A DNA stretch of 64,000 nucleotides from JABWAN01 sp041918175. GTDB lineage: Bacteria > Zhuqueibacterota > Zhuqueibacteria > Zhuqueibacterales > Zhuqueibacteraceae. The translations under genes and the position numbers were made by a program. Within the stretch, counting starts at the first letter, position 1. Each line of letters opens with the position of its first letter. The stretch lies in NCBI GenBank assembly GCA_041918175.1, contig JAYRWE010000059.1:1-64000 (forward strand), written 5' to 3'. Under the pieces are notes generated by a model. It was not told where the DNA came from, did not search any database, and saw nothing but the letters and a program-made list of their open reading frames with translations. This document shows positions 17,800-26,667 of the stretch, one piece after another.

Positions 17800-17929
17800 G
17801 GCTTCCTTCCCAATTTTTTAGCAATCTGAATTGTTATCTCCAAAGTTGTAAAGCTCAAAAAGAACATCTCTGGATTCAACTCTTATCTTCACTGATAACT
17901 TGATGAAAGTTCAAAATACAAAAAACATC

Positions 17930-18004
17930 TCACCTCTCCTGCATAAACACCTTCGCGCCATTCAGCATGTGCTCCACGGGCGCAAACTCATTGGGCGACT
18001 TCAC
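17930..18004 (-). pseudogene. remnant of M20 peptidase 3' end
   Basis: Read on the minus strand this encodes SPNEFAPVEHMLNGAKVF, then MQER and a stop, nearly the same as the C-terminus of the intact M20 peptidase whose gene ends at 20055 (SPDEFALVEHLLNDAKVF...). The intact gene has 12 extra bases near the end. Both copies point the same way, so they form a direct repeat around the AlbA_2 gene at 18063-19889. Confidence 0.75.
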
Positions 18005-18062
18005 CGTCGTTACTGCTACTGCCGAATGAAAGGCTGCTCAGGCATCTTACGATACGCCTCAT

Positions 18063-19889
18063 TCAAAACAAACTCCAGCTTCTTGCCTTCATGGCGAACA
18101 ACAAAGCCTTTTCTTTCAAATTTAGAAAAAAAATTCGCGCCGTGCGGATACAACTTTCCAATGTGCGAACGGCATTGCCGCGCATGGTTTGCTTGCGATG
18201 CCATAAAACTCCCGCGCGGCTTGCGTTGATTGCGGCGCGCTCGACGTATTGATTGTTTTGATAAACGATTTGCAGAAGTTCTTTGTCGTCGCTCTTTAAG
18301 CCGTCGTAGTCTGCGCCAAACATTTTGCGCAACGGCTCGGCAAAATCCGTTTGCCGCAAAACACGGTCAATCGAATACACTGGATAAAGTGCCGGGCTGC
18401 TCGGATGCCGAGCAATCAGGCCTTTCTCCTCCAGAGCGGCAATGACTTTAAAATGATTGTTGTCCGGCGTGAGCAAAATCGTGTATCGTTCCACGCGATT
18501 GAGCAGTTCGGATTGATGGAAGTAGCTCAGAACAATTTCTTCTTGCTTGGTGAGATTTTGCCCGCCGTTCTTTTTGAATAAATATCCCGAAAAGCTCTCC
18601 AACCAAAATTCCATCTTGTCATCCAGGCATCTGCCCTTGGGAATGAAAAGACTGACGTCGTTCTCCGAATGAAAAATATAATACGGCACGCCGATTTGAT
18701 TATCCAAACAAGCGTTAACCAGCGAAGCCATGCCGAGGCTGCGGCCTTCCCAGCGATCAAACGTTTTGAGCACGTCGGCCAAACGCGGGTTGCGCGCTTT
18801 GGCAATGGGGATGATGCGGCGGACTCGAATCTTTTGCTCCGGATCGTCAAGCACGAGCCTTTGCTCTTGCCGAAAACTGCCAGGGTTGCGAATCTCAATG
18901 CTCTCGTTGGGCTTGATGATGACATTGACGAACTTGTCGATGCTATAGTCGCGATGCGCGAGCGCGTTGTTGACCGTTTCGCGAATCAATTGCTCGGGAT
19001 ACTCCGGCGCGGGTGAGCCGCTATTAACGTGACTCACGCCGACTTGAATGTTTTTGTAAACGAAACCGACGCTCCGCTCCATCAACGCGAGAATATTATC
19101 TTTGAGCACTTGTTTGTTTTCGGCAATCTGAATTTGCGAATCGACGAAGCCATCGACCTGACAACGCGCGCCGATATAATCTTCTACGTGCTTGCCGCAC
19201 ACGAGCATGCCGAGCAGAGTCGGCTTGTTCTCGCGAACAAAAGCTTTGCGCGATAGGAACGAAAGCGCGGAGGGAATATCGGCCTTGAGCGTCTCGACGC
19301 GAACATCGCGATTGAGGCGAACGATGTAGTCGTTCAACTTGTCGACATCAAGCGCATCAAGTGTGACGTTTTCAACCGTCTTCAGCTCGCGGACATTTTC
19401 CAACTCGGCTTTCAATTCGTTTTGCGCCTCGATCTCCGCGGCGATGAGTTTGTGGTCGCCCGTGATCTTCCGCTTGTAGGCCTCGCCTTTGTAGAAAACA
19501 TACTTCTGCTCTTCGTCGAGTTTTTCGACATACACGACGCAGATCTTGCCTCCCATGAAATCGCGAATCTCATAGCTCGGAAAAGAAAGCGTGAGGTCGA
19601 GAGCATAGCCTTGTTGGGTTTGAAATTTCTTCGGTAACTCCTTGAGGGCATTTTCAATTTGAGGATTGTAGCCTTTGAATGAGTAGCGCCTCTCCTTCGC
19701 CGCTTCATGCACACCGATAATGATTATGCCGCCTTCGGCATTTAAGAAAGCGCATGCCGACCGGTAAAGCTCATCGGAGACGCCGCCGGAAAAGTCTTTC
19801 AACTCGACTTTGTCGGTTTCGATGACTTCGTAGGTATTCTGCGTGATGCAGGCTTCGATCTGAGAGAGTATTTTGTCTATGGCTCGCAT
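18063..19889 (-). CDS. AlbA_2 (Schlafen-type) DNA-binding protein with C-terminal GHKL-like ATPase
   Basis: Predicted regulator or RecG-like ATPase of about 608 aa. An AlbA_2 domain covers about 20-160: VELKDFSGGVSDELYRSACAFLNAEGGIIIIGV is typical. A GHKL-like (HATPase_c_4) domain covers about 300-440, with RETVNNALAHRDYS and IEIRNPGSF. The last 120 residues are helical. ATG 19889 is used; a GTG 27 nt upstream is possible. The final 20-40 residues look out of frame: a second frame ending at 18016 encodes KFERKGFVVRHEGKKLEFVL, a more natural terminus, and an A8 run at 18126-18133 lies at the junction. Such proteins often neighbour defence genes; here the OLD nuclease follows. Confidence 0.78.
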   Translation of the reverse strand: MRAIDKILSQIEACITQNTYEVIETDKVELKDFSGGVSDELYRSACAFLNAEGGIIIIGVHEAAKERRYSFKGYNPQIENALKELPKKFQTQQGYALDLTLSFPSYEIRDFMGGKICVVYVEKLDEEQKYVFYKGEAYKRKITGDHKLIAAEIEAQNELKAELENVRELKTVENVTLDALDVDKLNDYIVRLNRDVRVETLKADIPSALSFLSRKAFVRENKPTLLGMLVCGKHVEDYIGARCQVDGFVDSQIQIAENKQVLKDNILALMERSVGFVYKNIQVGVSHVNSGSPAPEYPEQLIRETVNNALAHRDYSIDKFVNVIIKPNESIEIRNPGSFRQEQRLVLDDPEQKIRVRRIIPIAKARNPRLADVLKTFDRWEGRSLGMASLVNACLDNQIGVPYYIFHSENDVSLFIPKGRCLDDKMEFWLESFSGYLFKKNGGQNLTKQEEIVLSYFHQSELLNRVERYTILLTPDNNHFKVIAALEEKGLIARHPSSPALYPVYSIDRVLRQTDFAEPLRKMFGADYDGLKSDDKELLQIVYQNNQYVERAAINASRAGVLWHRKQTMRGNAVRTLESCIRTARIFFLNLKEKALLFAMKARSWSLF

Positions 19890-19955
19890 GGCTTGCTGGC
19901 ACTGTCGTTCAGGCACGGCTGGGCCGTTGCTTTATATAATTTGCATGAAGGCTCA

Positions 19956-20041
19956 ACTATGGCTTGGCCATAGTCTTATCACGCAGGTTAAATCAGTTCG
20001 TTATGAAGAGTGCAAAGGCAAACCACGGTCGAACCGTGGTT
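19956..20041. repeat. pair of REP-like palindromes
   Basis: Copies at 19956-19974 (ACTATGGC arms, loop TTG) and 20021-20041 (AACCACGGT arms, loop CGA). Arm changes relative to other family members are matched on the other side (CTATGG with CCATAG; GGT with ACC). They separate the M20 peptidase gene end from the AlbA_2 gene start. Confidence 0.85.
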
Positions 20042-20054
20042 GAGCACTCACTGC

Positions 20055-21302
20055 TCACCCTTCCTGCATAAACACATGCGCAAACACCTTCGCGTCATTC
20101 AGCAAATGCTCCACGAGCGCGAACTCGTCGGGGGAGTGGGCGGTGTCTTCCATGGTCGACCACACGGCTGCGGGGAGGCCGGCGCTGCGGAAAACCGCGG
20201 CAACGGTTCCGCCGCCGATGCCCACGGCTTGCGTGCGCACGCGGCGCAACTCGCGCATGGCTTTCGCAATCGCGAGCACGACGGGCGCATCGGCCGCTGT
20301 AGGCGGCGCGACTTTCTCGTTCAATTGCTGCGGCGTAATCGTAATCTTAACTTTGAACTGCTTCTCAATTTCTTTCGTGATCGCGCGCACGGCTTTCATC
20401 ACGTCGGAGACTTTGTAATCTGGCAGAATGCGGCAATCGAAGTACAACACATCTTCGCCTGGGATCGTATTCACGTTGGGCACGTTGGCTTCACGCTTGG
20501 TCGGCTCGAAGGTGCAAATAGGCGGATGAAAGAGCGCGTTGCGCTTCGGAAACTTTTTATACAACGACTCCATGCGCGCGACCATGAAGCTCGCGGCTTT
20601 GTGCGCGTTGCGGCCCTTCTCCGGAACGGAGCCGTGCGTTTGCACGCCGCGCGTGTGGAACTTGAGCCACACCACGCTCTTCTCCGCGACTTCGATCATC
20701 TTGCCTTTGTTATCGCCCGCATCGGGAATGATGACGAGATCGCGCGGTGAAAACAAACTGCTGTGCTGCTTGAGCAAATAATCCGCGCCGTATATGCTGC
20801 CGGTTTCTTCATCCGCCACCAGCACGAGGCCAACATTGTGCTCCGGCGTGATATTCAAATCGCGCAGCGCCTTCACCGCGAACACGGAAGAGGCGAGGCC
20901 TTGCTGATTGTCTTCCACGCCGCGGCCGATGAGTTTGGTGCGGCCGTCTTTGGTTTTCTCCACGCGCACAACCCACGGATCGCCGGTCCATTTCGAAAGA
21001 TCGCCGGGCGGCACCACATCCATGTGCGACATGATCCAAACCGTTTTCGCGCGCGACCTGCCGTTGAACATGGCAACGAGATTGGGACGATAGCCGCACG
21101 AGACGCGAGCATCGGGCGCGCGATATTCTTCCATGTCATCTGGCCGCAGCTCACGCTCAACCCACTCGCGCAAGAAGTCGGATTTGATTTTCTCACCGTC
21201 GCCGCCGTTCTCGGGCGAGAGCGCAGGAATGGCAGTCATTTGTTTTTGCAACTCAATGGCTTCGTGATGATAGCTGTCGATCTTTTGCAAGAGTGTATTC
21301 AA
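20055..21302 (-). CDS. M20-family metallopeptidase (ArgE/DapE/dipeptidase type)
   Basis: Di-zinc exopeptidase, probably a dipeptidase, about 415 aa. The metal ligands are visible: MSHMDVVPPG (His, Asp), GRGVEDNQQG (bridging Asp), DEETGS (catalytic Glu and ligand Glu), IPDAG (Asp) and DTAHSPDEF (His). The dimerisation domain (about 200-310) is present. The frame stays open upstream through an inverted repeat (21352-21440), and the 54 residues it would add do not look like protein, so I place the start near the TTG at 21302, where family-like sequence (NTLLQKIDSYHHEAIEL) begins; ATG 21239 is another option. A degraded copy of its 3' end lies at 17930-18004. Confidence 0.82.
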   Translation of the reverse strand: MNTLLQKIDSYHHEAIELQKQMTAIPALSPENGGDGEKIKSDFLREWVERELRPDDMEEYRAPDARVSCGYRPNLVAMFNGRSRAKTVWIMSHMDVVPPGDLSKWTGDPWVVRVEKTKDGRTKLIGRGVEDNQQGLASSVFAVKALRDLNITPEHNVGLVLVADEETGSIYGADYLLKQHSSLFSPRDLVIIPDAGDNKGKMIEVAEKSVVWLKFHTRGVQTHGSVPEKGRNAHKAASFMVARMESLYKKFPKRNALFHPPICTFEPTKREANVPNVNTIPGEDVLYFDCRILPDYKVSDVMKAVRAITKEIEKQFKVKITITPQQLNEKVAPPTAADAPVVLAIAKAMRELRRVRTQAVGIGGGTVAAVFRSAGLPAAVWSTMEDTAHSPDEFALVEHLLNDAKVFAHVFMQEG

Positions 21303-21351
21303 CGTTGGGGACAAGAGGCGGCTCCGTTTTTGTGAGCACCCCCTCTGTACC

Positions 21352-21440
21352 GTCATTCTGGAAGAAACTTTCCTAGTGTTCGAGACACAGCCTGTTTTAA
21401 AAGGTGTGCCGAGTGCGAGGGAAGGTTCTTCCAGAATGAC
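21352..21440. repeat. inverted repeat element upstream of the M20 peptidase
   Basis: GTCATTCTGGAAGAA (21352-21366) and TTCTTCCAGAATGAC (21426-21440) are perfect 15-bp inverted arms, extendable to about 23 bp with two mismatches, around 59 bp. The element sits between the peptidase start and the next gene's stop and is open in the peptidase frame, falsely lengthening it. Confidence 0.75.
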
Positions 21441-21479
21441 AAATGCGAGGGGCAGTTCGGTCAATTGAAAAAAGTCATT

Positions 21480-23501
21480 CTATCTCACGACAATCATTTT
21501 CTTCACTTGCCGCAGATCGCCGGCGCGCAGTTCGTAGAAATAAATCCCGGCCGGCACGAGCGTGCCGTTGGCAAAACGGCCATTCCAGCGGGCTTCATAC
21601 ACGCCAGCGGCTTGCCTCGCCGTTAGCACGCGTTGCACTTCACGGCCAAGCAAATTAAAAACGCGCAATTCAACGTGCACGGGCTGCGCGTTTGCCAACT
21701 CATAACAAATCGTTGTGTGCTCGCGACTTTGATAAAAGGGATTTGGAATGTTTTGCGCGAGCATAAAGCGTCGCGGCATGCTCGCTGGCGATTCTTTCAC
21801 TGCGACCGAATTGATGATTGCGAGATTGGAAAAGGCGGAGGCATTTCCGTAATCGTCAACAGCGCGTAGCAAAAAGTAATAACGCGCGCCGGCGGTCAAG
21901 CCTGCGATCGTCACGGAATCTGCGGCGCCGGGTACACCGGGCGTGGGCAGGTTCGCGGCTTTTTGCGCAATGCTATTGAACCACGCGCTCGTGTCCGCGC
22001 CGATAGCAGTGGTGGAGTAAGCCAATTCATATGATTTCACGAAAGAGCCGGCATCGCTCGGAGCAGTCCAACGCAAAGTCACATCATTCGCGCCGGAGCC
22101 GGTGACACGCAGATCCTTGACGGTCGCGGGCGCGACAGCATCAAAAGCTTGCGAAGTGAAATTGGCGCGCAGTGGATTTTCTGCGTTGGCGTTAAGCGCT
22201 TGCGCTTCGGCGCGCGACAAGTTAGGTTTCAGATAATACGCGCTCATGCCTAATTGGAACGTGGCGATAATGGCGCTATTGCTCGTAATCATAAAACCTG
22301 TATCGCCGTAAGAGACATTGTCGCCCGTATCGCTCGTGCCGTCGGAAGTACCGGTGCCGTCGCGAAAATAAAACTGCTGCGTGGTGTTGGCTATCGCATC
22401 CATACTGAAAATGCCGACCAAACTACCGTGTGCACTGCTCATGCTAAACCAGTTGCGTTTGGGCAGCAATGTCACTTGCGCCTCCGTTGCATTCAAATTG
22501 CCGGAGTTGCCCGTAATCGTGCGCGGGCCGGCGTTTTGATTGTGCCACGTTTGGTTGTTGACGGCTGCGTTGAAGTCAAATGAAGCGCGAAGCAAACGCG
22601 CGGAAAGAGCCGAAGTGAGATTGATCTCGCCGGTTAATTCTGCGGAATATGGATAAAAGAACAACGAGATCGCAAGTGTGTCAATCGGCAGTGCGCCGTT
22701 CAAAATCGAAATCTGTTCCTGTGCTTGCCGCACCACGCGAATACGGCCTTGTACCGTGCGCACGCCGTTGGCAATAACTTTTAAATTGCCTTGCTCGGTT
22801 ACGGTTTGCGTGCCGAAGATCGGCACTACGGCACGAATGCGCAGTTTGAGGCGATCGAGAAAATCCGTATTCGTGCCGCCGAACGCGGTTGGAATCGTAA
22901 GATAATCCGGCACGCCATTCGAAGTATGGCCCTGCACATAACTCGCGCCTTTTACAGTATCCGCGGCAGGATTGGCAGCCGGACCCACGGCGTATTTCAC
23001 ATAAGTTGGGAGTTGCGGATCGATCGTCAACGAATTCGAACGATAGAGATAAACATAGCCAGTGCGTTGCGTTAAAGGATCGGTGTATCTTATTTCATAA
23101 CGTACGAAACCGCGCGCAGACGAATTATTGAGCCAGTTATTGGCAGGTGCGCGTTCGCCGAGATCGCGCGCCATAAACATAATTTGATCGCTGTCATCCA
23201 GCAGGCCGTCTTTCGTATTGGGAAAAAGGCTGTTGACTGCAATGGTGTCGTTGCCGCTTTTTTCCATGCCGCGTTCGTCTATTTGAAACGGAACCTGTTG
23301 CCACGCACCGCTGCCATAGGCATAAAGAAAAAGCTGCGCAACCGGCGCAATGTCGTTCGAGAAATCTGCGAGATTGAACGGCGCGATATCAATGTACTCA
23401 TAAGCACGATCGTCATTCAGCGTTTGCGCCGCAACGGGTAGGCACAGCGCATAAAGCAATAGACAAAGCGCGGCAACACTTCCTTGTAGCGACAACTTCA
23501 T
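21480..23501 (-). CDS. exported fibronectin-III protein with type IX-type sorting domain
   Basis: Secreted protein of 673 aa. ATG 23501 follows AAGGAGG and opens a clear signal peptide (LQGSVAALCLLLYALCLPVAAQ). The first 450 residues are beta-rich and unrecognised (DRAYEYIDIAPFNLADFS, then LDDSDQIMFMARDLGE, which recur in FCB surface proteins). A fibronectin type III domain follows (VKDLRVTGSGANDVTLRW to YYFLLRAVDDYGN). The last 85 residues carry LAQNIPNPF, LLGREVQRVL and PAGIYFYEL, the C-terminal sorting domain. The frame is open upstream through a second, separate signal-peptide-like segment (ATG 23645), probably a fossil 5' end. No enzymatic motif is seen. Confidence 0.8.
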   Translation of the reverse strand: MKLSLQGSVAALCLLLYALCLPVAAQTLNDDRAYEYIDIAPFNLADFSNDIAPVAQLFLYAYGSGAWQQVPFQIDERGMEKSGNDTIAVNSLFPNTKDGLLDDSDQIMFMARDLGERAPANNWLNNSSARGFVRYEIRYTDPLTQRTGYVYLYRSNSLTIDPQLPTYVKYAVGPAANPAADTVKGASYVQGHTSNGVPDYLTIPTAFGGTNTDFLDRLKLRIRAVVPIFGTQTVTEQGNLKVIANGVRTVQGRIRVVRQAQEQISILNGALPIDTLAISLFFYPYSAELTGEINLTSALSARLLRASFDFNAAVNNQTWHNQNAGPRTITGNSGNLNATEAQVTLLPKRNWFSMSSAHGSLVGIFSMDAIANTTQQFYFRDGTGTSDGTSDTGDNVSYGDTGFMITSNSAIIATFQLGMSAYYLKPNLSRAEAQALNANAENPLRANFTSQAFDAVAPATVKDLRVTGSGANDVTLRWTAPSDAGSFVKSYELAYSTTAIGADTSAWFNSIAQKAANLPTPGVPGAADSVTIAGLTAGARYYFLLRAVDDYGNASAFSNLAIINSVAVKESPASMPRRFMLAQNIPNPFYQSREHTTICYELANAQPVHVELRVFNLLGREVQRVLTARQAAGVYEARWNGRFANGTLVPAGIYFYELRAGDLRQVKKMIVVR

Positions 23502-23809
23502 TTTCGGCCTCCTTGAAAATTGTTTATACGGATTCGATTCATTGCGTCGGGGTTCGTTCGCGCCTGGTTCGCGCGATTGCGCAAAAATGAAAGCGGGAAA
23601 AAATGCTAGAATGCAGAAGGGAAGAAAAGCAATGCGCAGTTTCATATAACGCGCCCTCGCTAGGCCGGTGGTGAAGCTCAAATCGGGTTGCGGATTTTTC
23701 GCATGCGCGAGATGAAGCAATGCGAAAAAAGTATACACCGTGAGAGGAAGAAAGGCAAGATGATTTTTGGAAGGGAGGTTGGATTAGAATTTTATGCGCG
23801 CGTAAAAAG

Positions 23810-23871
23810 CTTTTTCCCCACGAAAGCGAACCTGCCCACTTGCGTGCGTGTTCCTCTTTCGTGGGAAAAAG
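23810..23871. terminator. strong hairpin downstream of the subtilase gene
   Basis: CTTTTTCCCCACGAAAG (23810-23826) pairs with CTTTCGTGGGAAAAAG (23856-23871) except for one bulged C. It begins 16 bp beyond the subtilase stop, and on the minus strand the stem is followed by a T-rich stretch, so it fits a terminator of that operon. Confidence 0.6.
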
Positions 23872-23886
23872 GCGAAAGTAATTGCA

Positions 23887-26160
23887 CTACTGCACCACGA
23901 GCTTCTGTGCGTGGGCAAATTTTCCCGCCTGCATTTTATAAAAATAAACGCCCGCACTCACGTTGCGGCCGTACGCGTCGCGGCCGTCCCAACGCAATTC
24001 ATGATTGCCCGCGGCAACTTCGCCGGCTAAAAGCGTGCGCACTTTTCTTCCCATCACATCGAAAATTGCAATCTCCACTTGTGTGGCTTGCGGCAATTGG
24101 TAGCCAATCGCCAATTGCGCGCTGCCACCGTGCACGAACGGATTGGGAAAGCCCGGCAGCAATGCAAACGAAGAAGGCAATTGCTCGGGCGCGTTCGGTT
24201 CGCTTACGGAAGTGAATGTGCCCAGTGCGCCGAGCAAATCCGCTTTGCCATAGCCCCATTTGTTGTTGGGCGCAGCGCCGGTGAAATTATCGGTGTCCGC
24301 AGTAGTGATGAGTGCTTTACGAATTTGATCGGCATCGAGCGCGCTATTGCGTTGCAGCATGAGCGCAACGCCGCCGGCCACGAGCGGCGCGGCGAAACTG
24401 GTGCCGTTGCCGATAGCGTGGCGATTATCGCGCAGAATAAAGGCATTGGGATATTGCGCGGTGCCTTTCCAAATGCTATTCGCGCCGGTGGGCGGAGCAT
24501 CCGCAGAGTAGGTTGAACCGATCATCTGTCCCGGCGCGCACACGTCGGGTTTCACGCGGCCATCGCGCGTGGGGCCGGGGTTGGAAAAATCTGAAGCGGC
24601 GCCGACGACGAGTGAAGGGTATTGCAGCGGGTTGTTATCTAGGTCGGTCCAGTTTTTTTTGCTCACCCACGAGCCGACCGCGATTGCATTTTTCGCCGTT
24701 GCAGGAATGGCGACGAGGCGCGAGAAATCAAATCCTGAAGTCAACTGCGCGCTTATGGTTGTGCTGTGCAGCCACAGATCATAGCGCCCCGAGGCGCCGG
24801 TGATGGTCAAGCGCCACGTTCCGCTTTTGGGAATGTTCGCGGAGACGTCAAAGATTTGAATGACCACTTGTTTGTCGTTGTTCAAAGGATTCTTGCCGGT
24901 CGAAGCATTGTCGAGATAAACATAGCCCGCGCTTTTGTCTTGCCCAATTTTGCTGCCGCTCGCGACCGGGCCATAGGTGACATTTCCCGGGCCGGTGAGT
25001 TGAAACGAAAGATTGACTGCGCCGGAGTACCACGCTTCGAAGAGCACGTAGTCATTCTGCGTGCCTGCATTCGCAGTATACGTTGGAAGGTTGAATTCAA
25101 TATTGATGGCGTTACCGCTCAGGTTTCCGCCCGCGTGAATTTGGTCGTTGCCGTCATTGCCCGCGGCGACGACCACGGCTTTGCCTTTTTTATTCACCCC
25201 CACAAAACTATCGATGGCCTGCTCCTGCAAACTCGTGCCATCATGCGGCCCTTCGTGTCCGCCCAAGCTGAGGTTCATTACGTAGGGCTTCTTCAAAACT
25301 TTGGTGGCAAGGCTATCGACAAACGCGAGCGCATTAATGATTTCAATATCAGGAATGCTGCCCACGTCGCCGCGCGAGGATTTCACGAAGATAATGTCGG
25401 CCTCAGTCGCAACGCCGGCATAGGTTCCCGCAGGAATGCCGTTGCTTGTACCGCGTCCATTGCCCACCGCGCTGCCGGTGACGTGCGAGCCATGACCATT
25501 GCGATCAGCCTCTTTCACTGTGCTGGTGTTGTTGAGCGCAGCGTTGATTTGCGCTTCTGTGTAGAGCGTCCCGCCATACGGGCCATTGCCGTCGAGATCG
25601 CCGTCGCCGTTGGTGTCGCCGGGGTCGCTGAAATCGAGCAGATATTTGATGCGCGTTTGGCCGTTCGGTTTGCGAAAGTCATCATGTCGCCAATCAATGC
25701 CGGAGTCGATGGCGCCGAAGACAACGTTCTTGCCGGTGACATTATACTGTTGCCGTGCGCTCGCAGCTTGCGTTTGTGCGACTCCGACATCGTTGAACAA
25801 GCGATAGGATTGCGAGGCGGTGAGATAGTGCACCTCATCGCGTTCGGCAATTTCAGCGAGTCGTGCAAGCGGGACGGAGGCGACGACAATATCGCCGGCA
25901 ACGCTCAACACGCGAGCGCCTTGGGCTTGCAACGCTTCGCGCGAAGCAGAAGTTTTGATCAACACCCGCGCGTTGCCGCCGGTTGTGCGTGTAACCAGGG
26001 CATGGCTCTTTGCAAGCGAATTTTCCGAGGCTGCGAGCAGCGCGCGCAATTTGGGATCAAGCTTGCGTTCTGCTTGCGCACTCAGTTCGCCTGCGTGCGC
26101 GATCGCGAAGTGCAATGACAGGGACAACGCGACGAAGACTTTTAAAATATTTTTTCTCAT
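23887..26160 (-). CDS. secreted subtilisin-like serine protease with type IX-type sorting domain
   Basis: Exported S8 protease of 757 aa. A signal peptide (1-23) is followed by a prodomain-like region (about 30-118: ARVLIKTSASREALQAQGARV ... VHYLTASQ). The catalytic triad is Asp152 (GAIDSGID), His223 (NGHGSHVTG) and Ser588 (GNGTSFAAP); the oxyanion Asn is in VAAGNDG. A roughly 120-residue beta-domain is inserted between the Asn and Ser blocks (about 350-475). The C-terminal 85 residues (LLPGFPNPF, VMGRKVRTLL, SAGVYFYKM) are a sorting domain. ATG 26160 follows AAGGAG. It lies 12 bp after a gene for a lipoprotein resembling its own prodomain, hence one operon. Confidence 0.92.
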   Translation of the reverse strand: MRKNILKVFVALSLSLHFAIAHAGELSAQAERKLDPKLRALLAASENSLAKSHALVTRTTGGNARVLIKTSASREALQAQGARVLSVAGDIVVASVPLARLAEIAERDEVHYLTASQSYRLFNDVGVAQTQAASARQQYNVTGKNVVFGAIDSGIDWRHDDFRKPNGQTRIKYLLDFSDPGDTNGDGDLDGNGPYGGTLYTEAQINAALNNTSTVKEADRNGHGSHVTGSAVGNGRGTSNGIPAGTYAGVATEADIIFVKSSRGDVGSIPDIEIINALAFVDSLATKVLKKPYVMNLSLGGHEGPHDGTSLQEQAIDSFVGVNKKGKAVVVAAGNDGNDQIHAGGNLSGNAINIEFNLPTYTANAGTQNDYVLFEAWYSGAVNLSFQLTGPGNVTYGPVASGSKIGQDKSAGYVYLDNASTGKNPLNNDKQVVIQIFDVSANIPKSGTWRLTITGASGRYDLWLHSTTISAQLTSGFDFSRLVAIPATAKNAIAVGSWVSKKNWTDLDNNPLQYPSLVVGAASDFSNPGPTRDGRVKPDVCAPGQMIGSTYSADAPPTGANSIWKGTAQYPNAFILRDNRHAIGNGTSFAAPLVAGGVALMLQRNSALDADQIRKALITTADTDNFTGAAPNNKWGYGKADLLGALGTFTSVSEPNAPEQLPSSFALLPGFPNPFVHGGSAQLAIGYQLPQATQVEIAIFDVMGRKVRTLLAGEVAAGNHELRWDGRDAYGRNVSAGVYFYKMQAGKFAHAQKLVVQ

Positions 26161-26172
26161 GCGCCAATCTCC

Positions 26173-26544
26173 TTATGGCTGAGGTTCCGGCGAGGATGAT
26201 TTGCTCTCTTGCGAAAGCGCAAGGTAAATTACGTAATCCAATTTCGCCACTTCCGTAACCGCGGCGCGCGGCATCGTGGCCGTGACAATCGTTCCCGCTT
26301 CCGTTTGCACGCGCACTCCCCACTCTGCCAGTTTCGCCTTTTGCGAAACGGAGAGCGGCGCCGGACATTTAAGCAAGACCTGCAAGTTCTGCGGGCTTTG
26401 ACTTTGCGCCGTGTTATGATGCAATGCAGCGCGCAACCGTGCATCGATTTTCTTTTCCCAAGCCGCAGTGCGCGCGCCGTTCTGCGAAGCGCAAGCGCAA
26501 AGGCCTACGAGGACGATCACACAAAAGCACAAGATTCTTTTCAT
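26173..26544 (-). CDS. lipoprotein resembling a subtilase prodomain (inhibitor I9-like)
   Basis: A 123-aa lipoprotein; the signal ends in LCAC, with Cys18 the best lipidation site. Residues about 34-112 parallel the prodomain of the protease encoded 12 bp downstream: IDARLRAALHHNT with LDPKLRALLAAS, LQVLLKCPAPLSVSQKAKLAEWGVRV with ARVLIKTSASREALQAQGARV, IVTATMPRAAVTEVAKLDYVIYLALSQ with IVVASVPLARLAEIAERDEVHYLTASQ. I infer a membrane-tethered foldase or inhibitor of the protease. The alignment is by eye. It is the first gene of the operon, so it would be made before the protease. Confidence 0.7.
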   Translation of the reverse strand: MKRILCFCVIVLVGLCACASQNGARTAAWEKKIDARLRAALHHNTAQSQSPQNLQVLLKCPAPLSVSQKAKLAEWGVRVQTEAGTIVTATMPRAAVTEVAKLDYVIYLALSQESKSSSPEPQP

Positions 26545-26667
26545 GGCTAGCTTTCAAAATGACAAAGTTCGTGCCTTTGAAAAACTGTTGAACTGTGAAC
26601 GGCGCAAAACAAAAAAGCGAATCAGTGCGGTTTCTGATTCGCTTCAAATTTCGGGAAGAAGGCGGGC

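Noticed and set aside
21303..21464. N-terminal extension of the M20 peptidase
   Set aside because: The open frame passes through the inverted repeat at 21352-21440 and has no family similarity; the start is placed downstream.
24766..26118. Plus-strand 450-codon open frame
   Set aside because: Antisense of the subtilase gene, which has a complete triad; the frame is rich in Arg/Ala/Ile, as GC-rich antisense frames are, and has no motif.
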